Shown here: positions 6,570-13,097 of the stretch, in pieces
Layout: the number at the start of each line of letters is the position of its first letter
How positions within the stretch are numbered: the first letter of the stretch is position 1
Notes under the pieces: model-generated
What the model was told of the DNA's origin: nothing
The model's input: only the letters and a program-made list of their open reading frames with translations
Database searches by the model: none
Source: Methanocorpusculaceae archaeon UBA425
GTDB taxonomy: Archaea; Halobacteriota; Methanomicrobia; Methanomicrobiales; Methanocorpusculaceae
DNA length: 13,157 nucleotides
Assembly (NCBI GenBank): GCA_002506085.1
Contig: DAWV01000020.1
Location: forward strand, 27,147 to 40,303
Reading direction: 5' to 3'
Translations under genes and position numbers: made by a program

Positions 6570-7970
6570 TTATGTCCGCCCGGAATCCGCATTAAGGTAA
6601 TCTTTCTCACTCCCGTGACAAAAGATTTCTGCCAGAATATCCCCGGAGGCGACCGGCATCAGATGGGTATAGGAACCGACTGCATTGTTGAAAACGACAC
6701 CGTCATTTCCATCGATAATGCCGGTTCCCCTGCTGAGCGAATAGGCAAATTTCGTGTCAGTGTCCATTGAAATGCCGCTGTAATGGAACTCGTGACCCTT
6801 GAACGGGTAGGAGATACCACCGAGATTCGCGGTCCCCTCTACATACCGGAGTGTTTTTTTCACCGGCATAATTGTGTCGCCCGCAAAAACCCCGCACATG
6901 GGATATGTCGTGTCCTTTTGACACTCCCGCCAGCCTTTTTTGATGGTGAGAGACCGGGTCAGATACATCAGTCCGCCGCACTCTGCGTAGATTGGAGTCC
7001 CCGATATCGCTTTATTCAGGATTGCTTCCCGCATTGACGCGTTCTCTGCAAGTTCGTTTGCAAATAATTCCGGGTATCCTCCGCCGAAAATATATCCGTC
7101 AGCGTCCGGAAGTGCGTCGTGAACCGGGCTGAACCTGATTATTTCATATCCCCGGCTTCGCAAAACTGCTTCAAGCTCGCCATAGTAAAAGGTAAACGCC
7201 TCGTCAAACGCGATCCCGATTTTCTTTTCCGGTTTCGGGTTTGATGATAATGACCCGGTTACGGAATTCGGTTCCGGGGTTACATCTTCCGCGATGGATT
7301 TTATTGCGTCAATGTCCACGTTTTCGCTGACATGCCGAATAACTCCATGGATGGTTTTTGCAAATTCCGGATTCTCCATACCTTCTCTGAAGGGAACGAG
7401 CCCAAGATGCCGCATGGACAGATTCATTTCCGTGCTTCGCGGCACTGCTCCAAAAACAGGTATCCCGCAGTAGTATTCAATCGCGTCCTTTGCCTTTTGC
7501 ACGTGCTGCCCGCCCCCTGTGTTGTTCAGAATTACGCCTTTGATGCGGACGTCCTTGTCGAATGCCTGAAATCCTTTGACGATAGCCGCAGCAGAGCGGG
7601 TTATACTCCGTGCGTCGATGACGAGGATTGTCGGGAGGCTGAAGCGTTTCGCAATCGAGGCCGTGCTTCCGATGTCAGTGAATGCGTCCCGTCCTTCATA
7701 GAGCCCCCGGACTCCTTCGACGATGCCGAAATCCGCCCCCTTCGCTCCGTAGGAAAAGAGACCGGAGATTTCTTCGTCGCTCTGGACAAACGTGTCGAGA
7801 TTATATGACGGGCGTCCGGTGACACCGGATAAATACGAGGTGTCGATATAGTCCATTGCGACTTTATAGGTCTGGACAATGCCGCTTTCTGAGATGAGAC
7901 CCGCAAGACCGATGGTGATGCTGGTTTTTCCGGCGCCTGACCTGTCGCCTGAAATGAGAAACGATTTCAT
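6570..7970 (-). CDS. cfbB: Ni-sirohydrochlorin a,c-diamide synthase
   Basis: CfbB uses ATP and glutamine to amidate the a and c acetate side chains of Ni-sirohydrochlorin, the second dedicated F430 step. The 466-residue protein has the CobB/CbiA two-domain plan. The N-terminal ATPase carries a P-loop (GDRSGAGKTS, 8-17) and VEGVRGLYEG (84-93). A low-complexity linker covers about 226-249. The C-terminal class-I-like glutamine amidotransferase has the nucleophile Cys331 in YAECGGLMYL, KGHEFHYS (391-398) and His436 in GSYTHLMP. By sequence alone it could be a cobyrinate a,c-diamide synthase (CbiA); its place between cfbD and the sirohydrochlorin genes favours CfbB. The start overlaps cfbD as ATGA and has GGAG six nucleotides upstream. 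Confidence 0.9.
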   Translation of the reverse strand: MKSFLISGDRSGAGKTSITIGLAGLISESGIVQTYKVAMDYIDTSYLSGVTGRPSYNLDTFVQSDEEISGLFSYGAKGADFGIVEGVRGLYEGRDAFTDIGSTASIAKRFSLPTILVIDARSITRSAAAIVKGFQAFDKDVRIKGVILNNTGGGQHVQKAKDAIEYYCGIPVFGAVPRSTEMNLSMRHLGLVPFREGMENPEFAKTIHGVIRHVSENVDIDAIKSIAEDVTPEPNSVTGSLSSNPKPEKKIGIAFDEAFTFYYGELEAVLRSRGYEIIRFSPVHDALPDADGYIFGGGYPELFANELAENASMREAILNKAISGTPIYAECGGLMYLTRSLTIKKGWRECQKDTTYPMCGVFAGDTIMPVKKTLRYVEGTANLGGISYPFKGHEFHYSGISMDTDTKFAYSLSRGTGIIDGNDGVVFNNAVGSYTHLMPVASGDILAEIFCHGSEKDYLNADSGRT

Positions 7971-9082
7971 TTCAGACTCCGTAAAACCGCTCCGAACTCG
8001 CTTTCAACAATATTATGAACGCCGAGCGTTTTCGGGTGAAGGTCGACTTCTACCATGACATGGGCGTGCCCCTGTTCCTTGAGCGGAGTGACCTGACGCG
8101 GTCCGTTCGTTATCGAAAAAACGGTAATGCCGGATAGTGCCTCAGGCTTCACGGCGTGCGGGACCCCGGTGAGGAGAATGAAATCCGGTTTCTCTTCTGC
8201 GATTTTTTCTGCAATCCGGATACCGTTTCCCCCGTATTCGTCCAGAGCCCCTATAAGTTCCGGGTGAACTCCCCTGGAGTTCAGTTCGGAAAGTATTGCG
8301 GCAGCGTCCCCTCTGACTTTCGGGAGCCCGCGGTTTTCGAGATTTGCGACAAAGGTAACGTTTGCTTCCGGCGCAGCTTCATGTACAGCACAAAGGTGGT
8401 CGGCGAACATGTATGCCGTTTCTTTTTTGGCATTCATAATTGCCATACCCTTTTTTCCCGAGCGGAGAAGGGAGAGGAGTTCCGCGGCTGCGACATGTTT
8501 GAGGTCGCCTCGGGACGGGGCGATGTAGGTTTTGCATGCTGCCCCGCGTTCACGTTCATTTTTGTTTGCGGCGGCAAGGACGATTTTCTGCCGCTCGTAT
8601 TCTTCCTCAGGAATCCAGCCGGCTTTTGCCGCCGGTTTGAGAGCTGCTAAAACCCCGTCAGTGTTTTCCCTGAATCCGGCATGAATCGAGACTCCGATGG
8701 CGGGCGTTTTTATACCTGATGCTTCGATTCCGGCTTCAAGGTCTTCGCCGATGATCATCGAGACACATGTGCCGACAACCGCGATGCGGTTTGGGGCGAA
8801 CTCTTTTTCTGCGTAACGGAGCACGTCTTCCAGAATGTGCTGACCGCCGAAGATGAACTCCTCGTCGCCGAGGGACGTTGTCAGAACGCGGAGTCCGTCC
8901 TCTTCAAGCAGGCGGGCGTGTTTGAACGAACATCCCGAGGGTCCGTGAAGAATCGCGAGCTCGACATTCAAATCCCGGAGCGTGTAGAGAGCCGCGACAA
9001 TCGAACTCGGGCGCGGCTGAACATATCTCATCGGTTTGCAGGAGCATGGCTTCTCTGACGGCTCATGAATTGCATCATCCAT
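7967..9082 (-). CDS. cfbD: Nitrogenase-like Ni-sirohydrochlorin a,c-diamide reductive cyclase subunit
   Basis: CfbD is the NifD/NifK-like catalytic component that, with the NifH-like electron donor CfbC, reduces Ni-sirohydrochlorin a,c-diamide and closes the lactam ring to give 15,17(3)-seco-F430-17(3)-acid. The 371-residue protein is shorter than nitrogenase NifD, as expected for this homodimeric family. Candidate iron-sulfur ligands are Cys13 and Cys15 (PCSCKP), Cys51 (HGPSGCSFKHARLL) and Cys106 (VGTCVSMIIGED), with GDEEFIFGG (72-80) between them. There are no signs of FeMo-cofactor use. GGAG lies eight nucleotides before the start, 4 nt after cfbE. The expected partner cfbC is not in this window, so the partner must be encoded elsewhere. 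Confidence 0.93.
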   Translation of the reverse strand: MDDAIHEPSEKPCSCKPMRYVQPRPSSIVAALYTLRDLNVELAILHGPSGCSFKHARLLEEDGLRVLTTSLGDEEFIFGGQHILEDVLRYAEKEFAPNRIAVVGTCVSMIIGEDLEAGIEASGIKTPAIGVSIHAGFRENTDGVLAALKPAAKAGWIPEEEYERQKIVLAAANKNERERGAACKTYIAPSRGDLKHVAAAELLSLLRSGKKGMAIMNAKKETAYMFADHLCAVHEAAPEANVTFVANLENRGLPKVRGDAAAILSELNSRGVHPELIGALDEYGGNGIRIAEKIAEEKPDFILLTGVPHAVKPEALSGITVFSITNGPRQVTPLKEQGHAHVMVEVDLHPKTLGVHNIVESEFGAVLRSLK

Positions 9083-9086
9083 TCTC

Positions 9087-10232
9087 TTATCTCCATGTTT
9101 TTACTGCGAGAAGAACTCCCGCATTGTGTTCTTTTGCATAGGAAAATGCCTGGGATTTTGCCTGGGCAAAGTTCAGGCTGTCAGTTTTGCTGACGGTTAT
9201 CGTATGAAGGGGGGCAATTTCGGAGATGGTTTCTTTGACTGCCTCATCCCGGAATCCTTCGCAGACTGCTTTGTGCTCCTCGCCGATTACGAGAATGATT
9301 TCCTTATCAGGGATAAGAGTCCGGAGATAGGCTGCCGCGTCGAGCGTTGTCTCTTTGGTTGTTCCGCTGTTTGCGTTGTCGAGGAAAGGCACGCCGTCTT
9401 CGAGATAATACTGCATGCGTCCTTCGATTGCGGTAAATCCTGCAAGTTTTGCCGGATCGGCTCCAAGAATGAGAGCGGCCGCCGCAGCACATTTGAGCGG
9501 TTCACGGTATCCTGCGAGGGCAAGGAGCGGGTTTTCAAACGAGCCGCCGTTCCATGACATTGTCGTGCCTTCTACTGAAACAAGGTCGTCAACAATGTAC
9601 CAGCCTGGTTTTGCCGGGACGCCTTTCGGGACAAGGACCGTTTTGCATTTTGAAAGCGACTCGAGTTTTGCCGCAAGAGCGCTTTTCTTTCCGGCGGCGA
9701 CTCTGTAATCATCCGCCGAGGTAAGAATCCCCAGCGTTCCGATTCCAGTAACCCCTGCAGAAACTTCGGCTACAATCCATTCTCCATTATGGGTTTTTGC
9801 CCCCTCGACTGCAAGGAGAACCGAGGCAGGCGTGATGCTTTTTTTCCAGAGGAGTTTTCCGTCCGGGCAGATGAAGGTCCCTCTGCTCGTATGAAGAATT
9901 CCTTTTGCGGTAAACAGGGAAGCGAGAGCGAATGAAGTGGTTGTTTTTCCTTTTGCACCGGTTACTTCTATAACCGTGTCCGGAAGAGGTCCGGCGAGTC
10001 GCCGGGTCATTTCATGGTGGGAGATGACGTCCGTCGTTGTATTAAGGAGAGGATAGTCCGGGTCGAGATGGACGGGAGCGGTAATCAGATCATATTTCTG
10101 CGAAGCGGCTTCTTCAGGGGTGAGACCAACACCCCGATACACGTCCAAGGCATCCACGTCGTCACCGTTTCTGAGAAGAGCCTCGGCAAGAATTGTTCCC
10201 CCGTGGATTGTATCAAGAACGAGAACCCTCAT
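9087..10232 (-). CDS. cfbE: Coenzyme F430 synthetase, Mur-ligase-like
   Basis: CfbE catalyses the last step of F430 biosynthesis: ATP-dependent closure of the six-membered carbocyclic ring of 15,17(3)-seco-F430-17(3)-acid. I start at MRVLVLDTIHGG, where the ATG overlaps the cfbA stop as ATGA and has GGAG five nucleotides upstream; 44 further in-frame codons run into cfbA and look non-coding. The length is then 381 residues. The Mur-ligase P-loop is TGAKGKTTT (91-99). EVSAGVTGIG (156-165) occupies the middle domain, and EGRMQYY followed by DNANSGTT (285-292) matches the C-terminal portion of the fold. There is no peptidoglycan context, consistent with a recruited Mur ligase. Confidence 0.92.
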   Translation of the reverse strand: MRVLVLDTIHGGTILAEALLRNGDDVDALDVYRGVGLTPEEAASQKYDLITAPVHLDPDYPLLNTTTDVISHHEMTRRLAGPLPDTVIEVTGAKGKTTTSFALASLFTAKGILHTSRGTFICPDGKLLWKKSITPASVLLAVEGAKTHNGEWIVAEVSAGVTGIGTLGILTSADDYRVAAGKKSALAAKLESLSKCKTVLVPKGVPAKPGWYIVDDLVSVEGTTMSWNGGSFENPLLALAGYREPLKCAAAAALILGADPAKLAGFTAIEGRMQYYLEDGVPFLDNANSGTTKETTLDAAAYLRTLIPDKEIILVIGEEHKAVCEGFRDEAVKETISEIAPLHTITVSKTDSLNFAQAKSQAFSYAKEHNAGVLLAVKTWR

Positions 10233-10642
10233 GCGCTCTCCGGTGAAGTGAGCGCGGTTTCTGCATTCTTCAGCATGAGTTCGGCGAGGAGCGGATCGAT
10301 TCCAATCGGTTCGGCGTAGGTAAGGGGGATGATTTTTCCGTTTGCAAGAACGAACGTCCCGCATTTCTTTCCGGGTTCAAGGCCGAGAATTTTCGGGATG
10401 TCACGTAAGATGTGTATTCCTTTTGCAAGGAACAAAGGAACGACAACGAGAATCTCCAGATCTTCATTTCGCATCAAATCCAGTCCTTCAGCAACTGTCG
10501 GGCTGCTGTATTCGAGAAAACATGATTTAATCAGATAATCGCTGCCCCGCTGTTTCATCATGTCCGCGGTGGTTGTGATAAGTTCCTTATTGTATTGCAG
10601 TCTGCTTCCATGACCGACCAGCAGAAGACCTTTCTTACTCAT
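10229..10642 (-). CDS. cfbA: Sirohydrochlorin nickelochelatase (small CbiX type)
   Basis: CfbA inserts nickel into sirohydrochlorin, the first step dedicated to F430; members also insert cobalt for cobamide synthesis. The 137-residue protein is the single-domain CbiX-small form that works as a homodimer. The two metal-binding histidines are His11 in VGHGSR and His77 in FLAKGIHILRDIP. SSPTV (46-50) is also typical. There is no histidine-rich metal-storage loop, which some CbiX proteins have. It is the first gene of the operon, so its promoter lies in 10643-10781. No Shine-Dalgarno is seen before the ATG, and one GTATGA hexamer overlaps the start codon. The stop overlaps cfbE as ATGA. Confidence 0.93.
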   Translation of the reverse strand: MSKKGLLLVGHGSRLQYNKELITTTADMMKQRGSDYLIKSCFLEYSSPTVAEGLDLMRNEDLEILVVVPLFLAKGIHILRDIPKILGLEPGKKCGTFVLANGKIIPLTYAEPIGIDPLLAELMLKNAETALTSPESA

Positions 10643-10659
10643 ACGTTTTCATGTGTTTT

Positions 10660-10681
10660 TCATACTAATAAAATAGTATGA
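10660..10681. promoter_or_regulatory. Inverted repeat, candidate operator of the cfb/hem operon
   Basis: TCATACTA-N6-TAGTATGA is a perfect inverted repeat with 8-bp arms, ending about 18 nt before the cfbA start. Its half-sites recur nearby: TCATAC at 10639-10644 and GTATGA at 10690-10695 and 10748-10753. The hexamer equals the half-site of the bacterial nickel regulator NikR, but here the half-sites face the opposite way with a 10-bp gap, so the geometry is not the classical GTATGA-N16-TCATAC. If the TATA-like element near 10698-10708 is used, this site would cover the transcription start and suit a repressor. The operator role is an inference. Confidence 0.5.
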
Positions 10682-10697
10682 CAAACAATGTATGATT

Positions 10698-10708
10698 GTA
10701 ATATTTAG
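10698..10708 (-). promoter_or_regulatory. Candidate TATA box for the cfbA operon
   Basis: On the minus strand this AT-rich element reads CTAAATATTAC. It lies roughly 55-65 nt before the cfbA ATG, so transcription would start near 10676, leaving a leader of about 30 nt and overlapping the inverted repeat at 10660-10681. An alternative AT-rich element (10665-10676) would give a nearly leaderless transcript. This is pattern-based only. Confidence 0.3.
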
Positions 10709-10725
10709 TAGGGTTATCACCAGAT

Positions 10726-10740
10726 AATTATATGATAAAA
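10726..10740 (+). promoter_or_regulatory. Candidate TATA box for the HEAT/TPR pair
   Basis: AATTATATGATAAAA resembles an archaeal TATA element and would place transcription start near 10757-10765, giving a short leader. A second AT-rich option, GAAATATTATG around 10752-10762, would give a leaderless transcript. No Shine-Dalgarno precedes the ATG at 10782, which fits a leaderless or near-leaderless message. Confidence 0.3.
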
Positions 10741-10781
10741 ACCGGAAGTATGAAATATTATGCAGTTAGTACAATCCAATT

Positions 10782-11156
10782 ATGACATCTTCGATACAGG
10801 AATATCTTGTTCTTCTTCGGTCACCCGATAAGGAAAAACGGGCCTTTGCCGCAGGAAAACTCGGCTCTCTCGGTTCCGCGGGTATGGAAGCGGTCCGTCC
10901 CCAACTCAAGGACGCTGACTGGCATCTCAGATACCGGGCGGCCGAGGTGATTGGTTTTTCCCGTGAAGCCGCAGGCGTTCCGCTTCTGATTCCACTATTA
11001 TCCGACGAAAAGGATCATGTCCGCTATATGGCGGTCAAGTCTCTGGGATTCTGCGGCACGAAGGAGCTTGTGCCGGTCATCACACCGATGCTTGAGGATG
11101 AAAACCCGTTTGTCCGGCGGATTGCGGGCAATGTTCTGTCCGGCTGGAATATATGA
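10782..11156 (+). CDS. Small HEAT-repeat (PBS-lyase-type) protein
   Basis: The 124-residue protein is almost entirely HEAT-like repeats of the PBS-lyase type: about four units at residues 4-31, 35-62, 64-92 and 94-121, recognised by helix pairs with repeating patterns such as D-x-x-x-R-x-x-A-x-x-x-L/I-G (VRYMAVKSLG, LRYRAAEVIG, VRRIAGNVL). There is no signal peptide, membrane segment or catalytic motif, so it is probably a cytoplasmic protein-interaction scaffold. It is divergent from the cfb operon and shares its promoter region, and it overlaps the TPR gene as ATGA, so the two products are likely made together. Some HEAT proteins of this type act as lyases or chaperones for bilin or metal centres; a link to F430 is only a guess from position. 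Confidence 0.85.
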   Translation: MTSSIQEYLVLLRSPDKEKRAFAAGKLGSLGSAGMEAVRPQLKDADWHLRYRAAEVIGFSREAAGVPLLIPLLSDEKDHVRYMAVKSLGFCGTKELVPVITPMLEDENPFVRRIAGNVLSGWNI

Positions 11157-11638
11157 AAACGGATGCTGCCTTCAATCAGGGTCTATATTTTTATGCGGCA
11201 CGGGATTTTGTCAGGGCAACTGAGTGTTTTACGGATGCACTCCGGGATAATCCCGGGAATGTGAATTATTATTATTACCGTGGGGTTTGTTTTCAGGAGA
11301 TGGGCGATACAGAGAAAGCAATTTCCGATTATTCAAATGCATTGCTTGGGCAGCCGTATGCCCCCGCCATTCTGAATAACCGTGCAGAATTATATCTGGC
11401 ATCCGGAGATTCAAAGAGTGCTCTTCTGGATTATGAGGAGATTCTTTTCTTTGAAAAAGCGGAGGATGCACACTGGAGGGCTCTCGCATTTCTGGGGCGG
11501 GGACTTATTTCCCTCTCGGAAGGCCGGATTGAAGAGGCAATTTCGGATATGAGTTCTGCCGAGGATCTGGCAAAAAAAGAGGGGGACAAACTGCTCCTTG
11601 CACGAATCGGGGACGAACTCGAACGGAGCGGTTTTTAA
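11153..11638 (+). CDS. TPR-repeat protein
   Basis: The 161-residue protein is built of tetratricopeptide repeats at about residues 4-37, 38-71, 72-105 and 109-142. Each shows the helix pattern with small residues at the usual places, for example YYRGVCFQEMGDTEKAISDYSNAL. The final 20 residues are charged and helical. No signal peptide or membrane segment is seen. The start overlaps the HEAT gene stop as ATGA and the gene ends one base short of the rfcS stop on the other strand. It is likely an adaptor that works with the HEAT protein; its partner and pathway are unknown. TPR proteins are too common in methanogens for a more precise call. Confidence 0.88.
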   Translation: MKTDAAFNQGLYFYAARDFVRATECFTDALRDNPGNVNYYYYRGVCFQEMGDTEKAISDYSNALLGQPYAPAILNNRAELYLASGDSKSALLDYEEILFFEKAEDAHWRALAFLGRGLISLSEGRIEEAISDMSSAEDLAKKEGDKLLLARIGDELERSGF

Positions 11639-11639
11639 G

Positions 11640-12605
11640 TCATTTCATTCCGGAGCGGACGAACCGTGCAAGCATGGCATCCATCTGGATATCTGCATCG
11701 GCCCCTTCGCTTAAGCGGAAATCCGTTTCGCCCAGATGGTCGATCAGATCAACTTTCAGCCGCCTGTCCAGTGTTTCCGAACGGGATATCTCACGGTAGA
11801 GCTGGTTCAAGAGTTCATTCGGCGCAATTCCCTTGTCATACATAAGTGTGCGAAGCATTCGTTCTGCTGTCTCGAAGTCGCCTTCAAGACACCATTTGAG
11901 AAGCCCGGTAATTTCCTCGGGTTTTGCATTCGAGGTAATCGCAAAGACATTTTCCGCGGTTACGATATTTGAAACGATAGCCGCTCCCTGTAAAGCATTA
12001 ATTGCTTTACGCATATCCCCGAGAGAAACATAGGTGATTGCATTATATGCCTTTTCATCGATTGTGATTCCCTCGATTTTTGCGATTCGTGCCATCTCCT
12101 CGCAGATTGCCTCATCGGTCAGAGGGCGGAACCGATAGATTGCGCATCTTGACTGAATAGGGTCGATTATTTTCGATGAGTAGTTACAGGAAAGAACAAA
12201 CCGGCAGGTCTCGGCATAATTTTCCATTGTCCGGCGAAGAGCTGCCTGGGCATCCTGCGTTAAGGCGTCTGCTTCGTCCAGAAACAGAATCTTGAATGTT
12301 GCGTCCCCGAGGGGTGCTGTTCGTGCGAACTGCTTGATCTGGGTTCTGACAACATCAATACCCCGTTCATCCGATGCATTCAATTCGCGGAAGTTCATAC
12401 TCCAGGTACTGCCGAACATCTCGCGTGCCAGAGCGACAGCGCAGGTTGTTTTCCCCACGCCCGCAGGTCCGGTAAATAACAGATGAGGGAGAGCTTTCGT
12501 TGTCACATACGAGCGAAGCCGTTCTACTACATCCTGCTGTCCGACAACCTCGGATAGATTCTTCGGCCGGTATTTTTCAATCCAGATTTCGGGGGACGCT
12601 TCCAT
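11640..12605 (-). CDS. rfcS: Replication factor C small subunit (clamp loader ATPase)
   Basis: RfcS forms, with the large subunit RfcL, the clamp loader that opens the PCNA ring and places it on primed DNA. I start at MEASPEIWIEKYRPKNLSEVVG, the standard family beginning, which gives 321 residues; 68 upstream in-frame codons derive from repeat DNA and are rejected. Features are Walker A GPAGVGKTT (46-54), Walker B FLDEAD (108-113), sensor 1 SCNYSS (139-144), the SRC arginine finger at 152-154, and a C-terminal collar domain from about residue 230. There is no intein, although RFC small subunit genes of archaea often carry one. The gene converges on the TPR gene with a one-base gap. Confidence 0.96.
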   Translation of the reverse strand: MEASPEIWIEKYRPKNLSEVVGQQDVVERLRSYVTTKALPHLLFTGPAGVGKTTCAVALAREMFGSTWSMNFRELNASDERGIDVVRTQIKQFARTAPLGDATFKILFLDEADALTQDAQAALRRTMENYAETCRFVLSCNYSSKIIDPIQSRCAIYRFRPLTDEAICEEMARIAKIEGITIDEKAYNAITYVSLGDMRKAINALQGAAIVSNIVTAENVFAITSNAKPEEITGLLKWCLEGDFETAERMLRTLMYDKGIAPNELLNQLYREISRSETLDRRLKVDLIDHLGETDFRLSEGADADIQMDAMLARFVRSGMK

Positions 12606-12631
12606 GATGAATGAATGTTGGATGTGGAAAC

Positions 12632-12641
12632 CAATTAATTG
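12632..12641 (-). promoter_or_regulatory. Candidate TATA region for rfcS
   Basis: CAATTAATTG is a 10-bp palindromic AT-rich element 27-36 nt before the rfcS ATG. Used as a TATA box it would give a transcript starting near the ATG, in keeping with the absence of a Shine-Dalgarno. Assignment is by position and composition only. Confidence 0.3.
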
Positions 12642-12720
12642 TTTGACCTGTGGTTTCCTGCGGGAGCAGTTGATTGCACTTTTGTAAGAGGAGATACGGG
12701 GGTAATGTTTTCCTCCCCCC

Positions 12721-12830
12721 TTAAGGCGAGCAAGCGAGGGTCGAAGACCCGAGTCGGAGAGCAAGTCGAAAGACGTGCGAACAAGCGAGCGAAGCGAGTC
12801 GGAGAGCAAACCGAAGGTTTGCGAACCGGA
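12721..12830. repeat. Hairpin-rich repeat upstream of rfcS
   Basis: The stretch contains hairpins with a GAA loop: GGGTC-gaa-GACCC (12738-12750), a degenerate AAGTC-gaa-AGAC form (about 12763-12774) and a perfect GCAAACC-gaa-GGTTTGC (12806-12822). The word CGAGTCGGAGAGCAA occurs at 12750 and again at 12795, a 45-nt period. Together with the left array (504-775) it belongs to the same hairpin family, in opposite orientation. No gene is present. Confidence 0.75.
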
Positions 12831-12872
12831 GGCGAAGCCTTCGAGTACACCCGCGGTCGATTAGCGCCCCCC
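12831..12872. repeat. Inverted 42-nt copy of unit A core
   Basis: This segment, starting GGCGAAGCCTTCGAGTACAC, is the exact reverse complement of 156-197 near the left end. The first part is itself a small GGC-gaa-GCC hairpin. A poly-T run (12873-12878) follows where the left copy has a run of C on the equivalent strand. Confidence 0.9.
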
Positions 12873-12902
12873 TTTTTTCTGGCGGGTTGGACGCGGAACG
12901 CG

Positions 12903-12960
12903 GACGACCTTAGCTGAGCAAACCGAAGGTTTGCGAGGGGGTGTGCTGTGGGAGGGGGCG
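12903..12960. repeat. Short inverted version of the left hairpin array
   Basis: It begins GACGACCTTAGCTGAG and ends GGTGTGCTG-TG-GGAGGGGGCG, matching the reverse complement of the two outer ends of 504-690. Between them is a single GCAAACC-gaa-GGTTTGC hairpin (12918-12934), whereas the left copy has six different hairpins. The two loci thus look like length variants of one element. Confidence 0.7.
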
Positions 12961-13097
12961 GGTCTACTTTTTCGTGTGTACATGAACCACTCAGAATCTG
13001 TTATTCGGATGTACTGGGACCACTCTATTTCTTGTGATGACTTATGATGAAAAACTTGAGATGAATTACTGGATTCATACTCTTCCATTTTAGTTCG
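12961..13097. other. AT-richer intergenic stretch, nothing recognised
   Basis: No gene, RNA gene or recognisable site is seen. Its composition is lower in GC than the repeats on both sides. It lacks a counterpart in the left repeat region, so it may be the local sequence into which repeat parts were inserted, or a diverged internal part of the element. An open frame on the minus strand crosses it but is made mostly of repeat translation. Confidence 0.4.

Noticed and set aside
10233..10364. 44-codon N-terminal extension of CfbE
   Set aside because: It lies wholly inside cfbA in another frame; the ATG at 10232 has GGAG upstream and makes an ATGA overlap.
10639..10753. Classical bacterial NikR operator (GTATGA-N16-TCATAC)
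   Set aside because: On the plus strand every TCATAC precedes the GTATGA words, so no pair has the classical orientation or spacing. Only half-site identity is claimed.
10643..10781. Cobalamin or nickel riboswitch in the cfbA leader
   Set aside because: The leader is too short and AT-rich, and I see no conserved riboswitch core or paired elements beyond the 8-bp inverted repeat.
12606..12809. 68-codon N-terminal extension of RfcS
   Set aside because: The extension is translated repeat DNA and the AT-rich promoter. The family start MEASPEIWIEKYRPKN lies at 12605.
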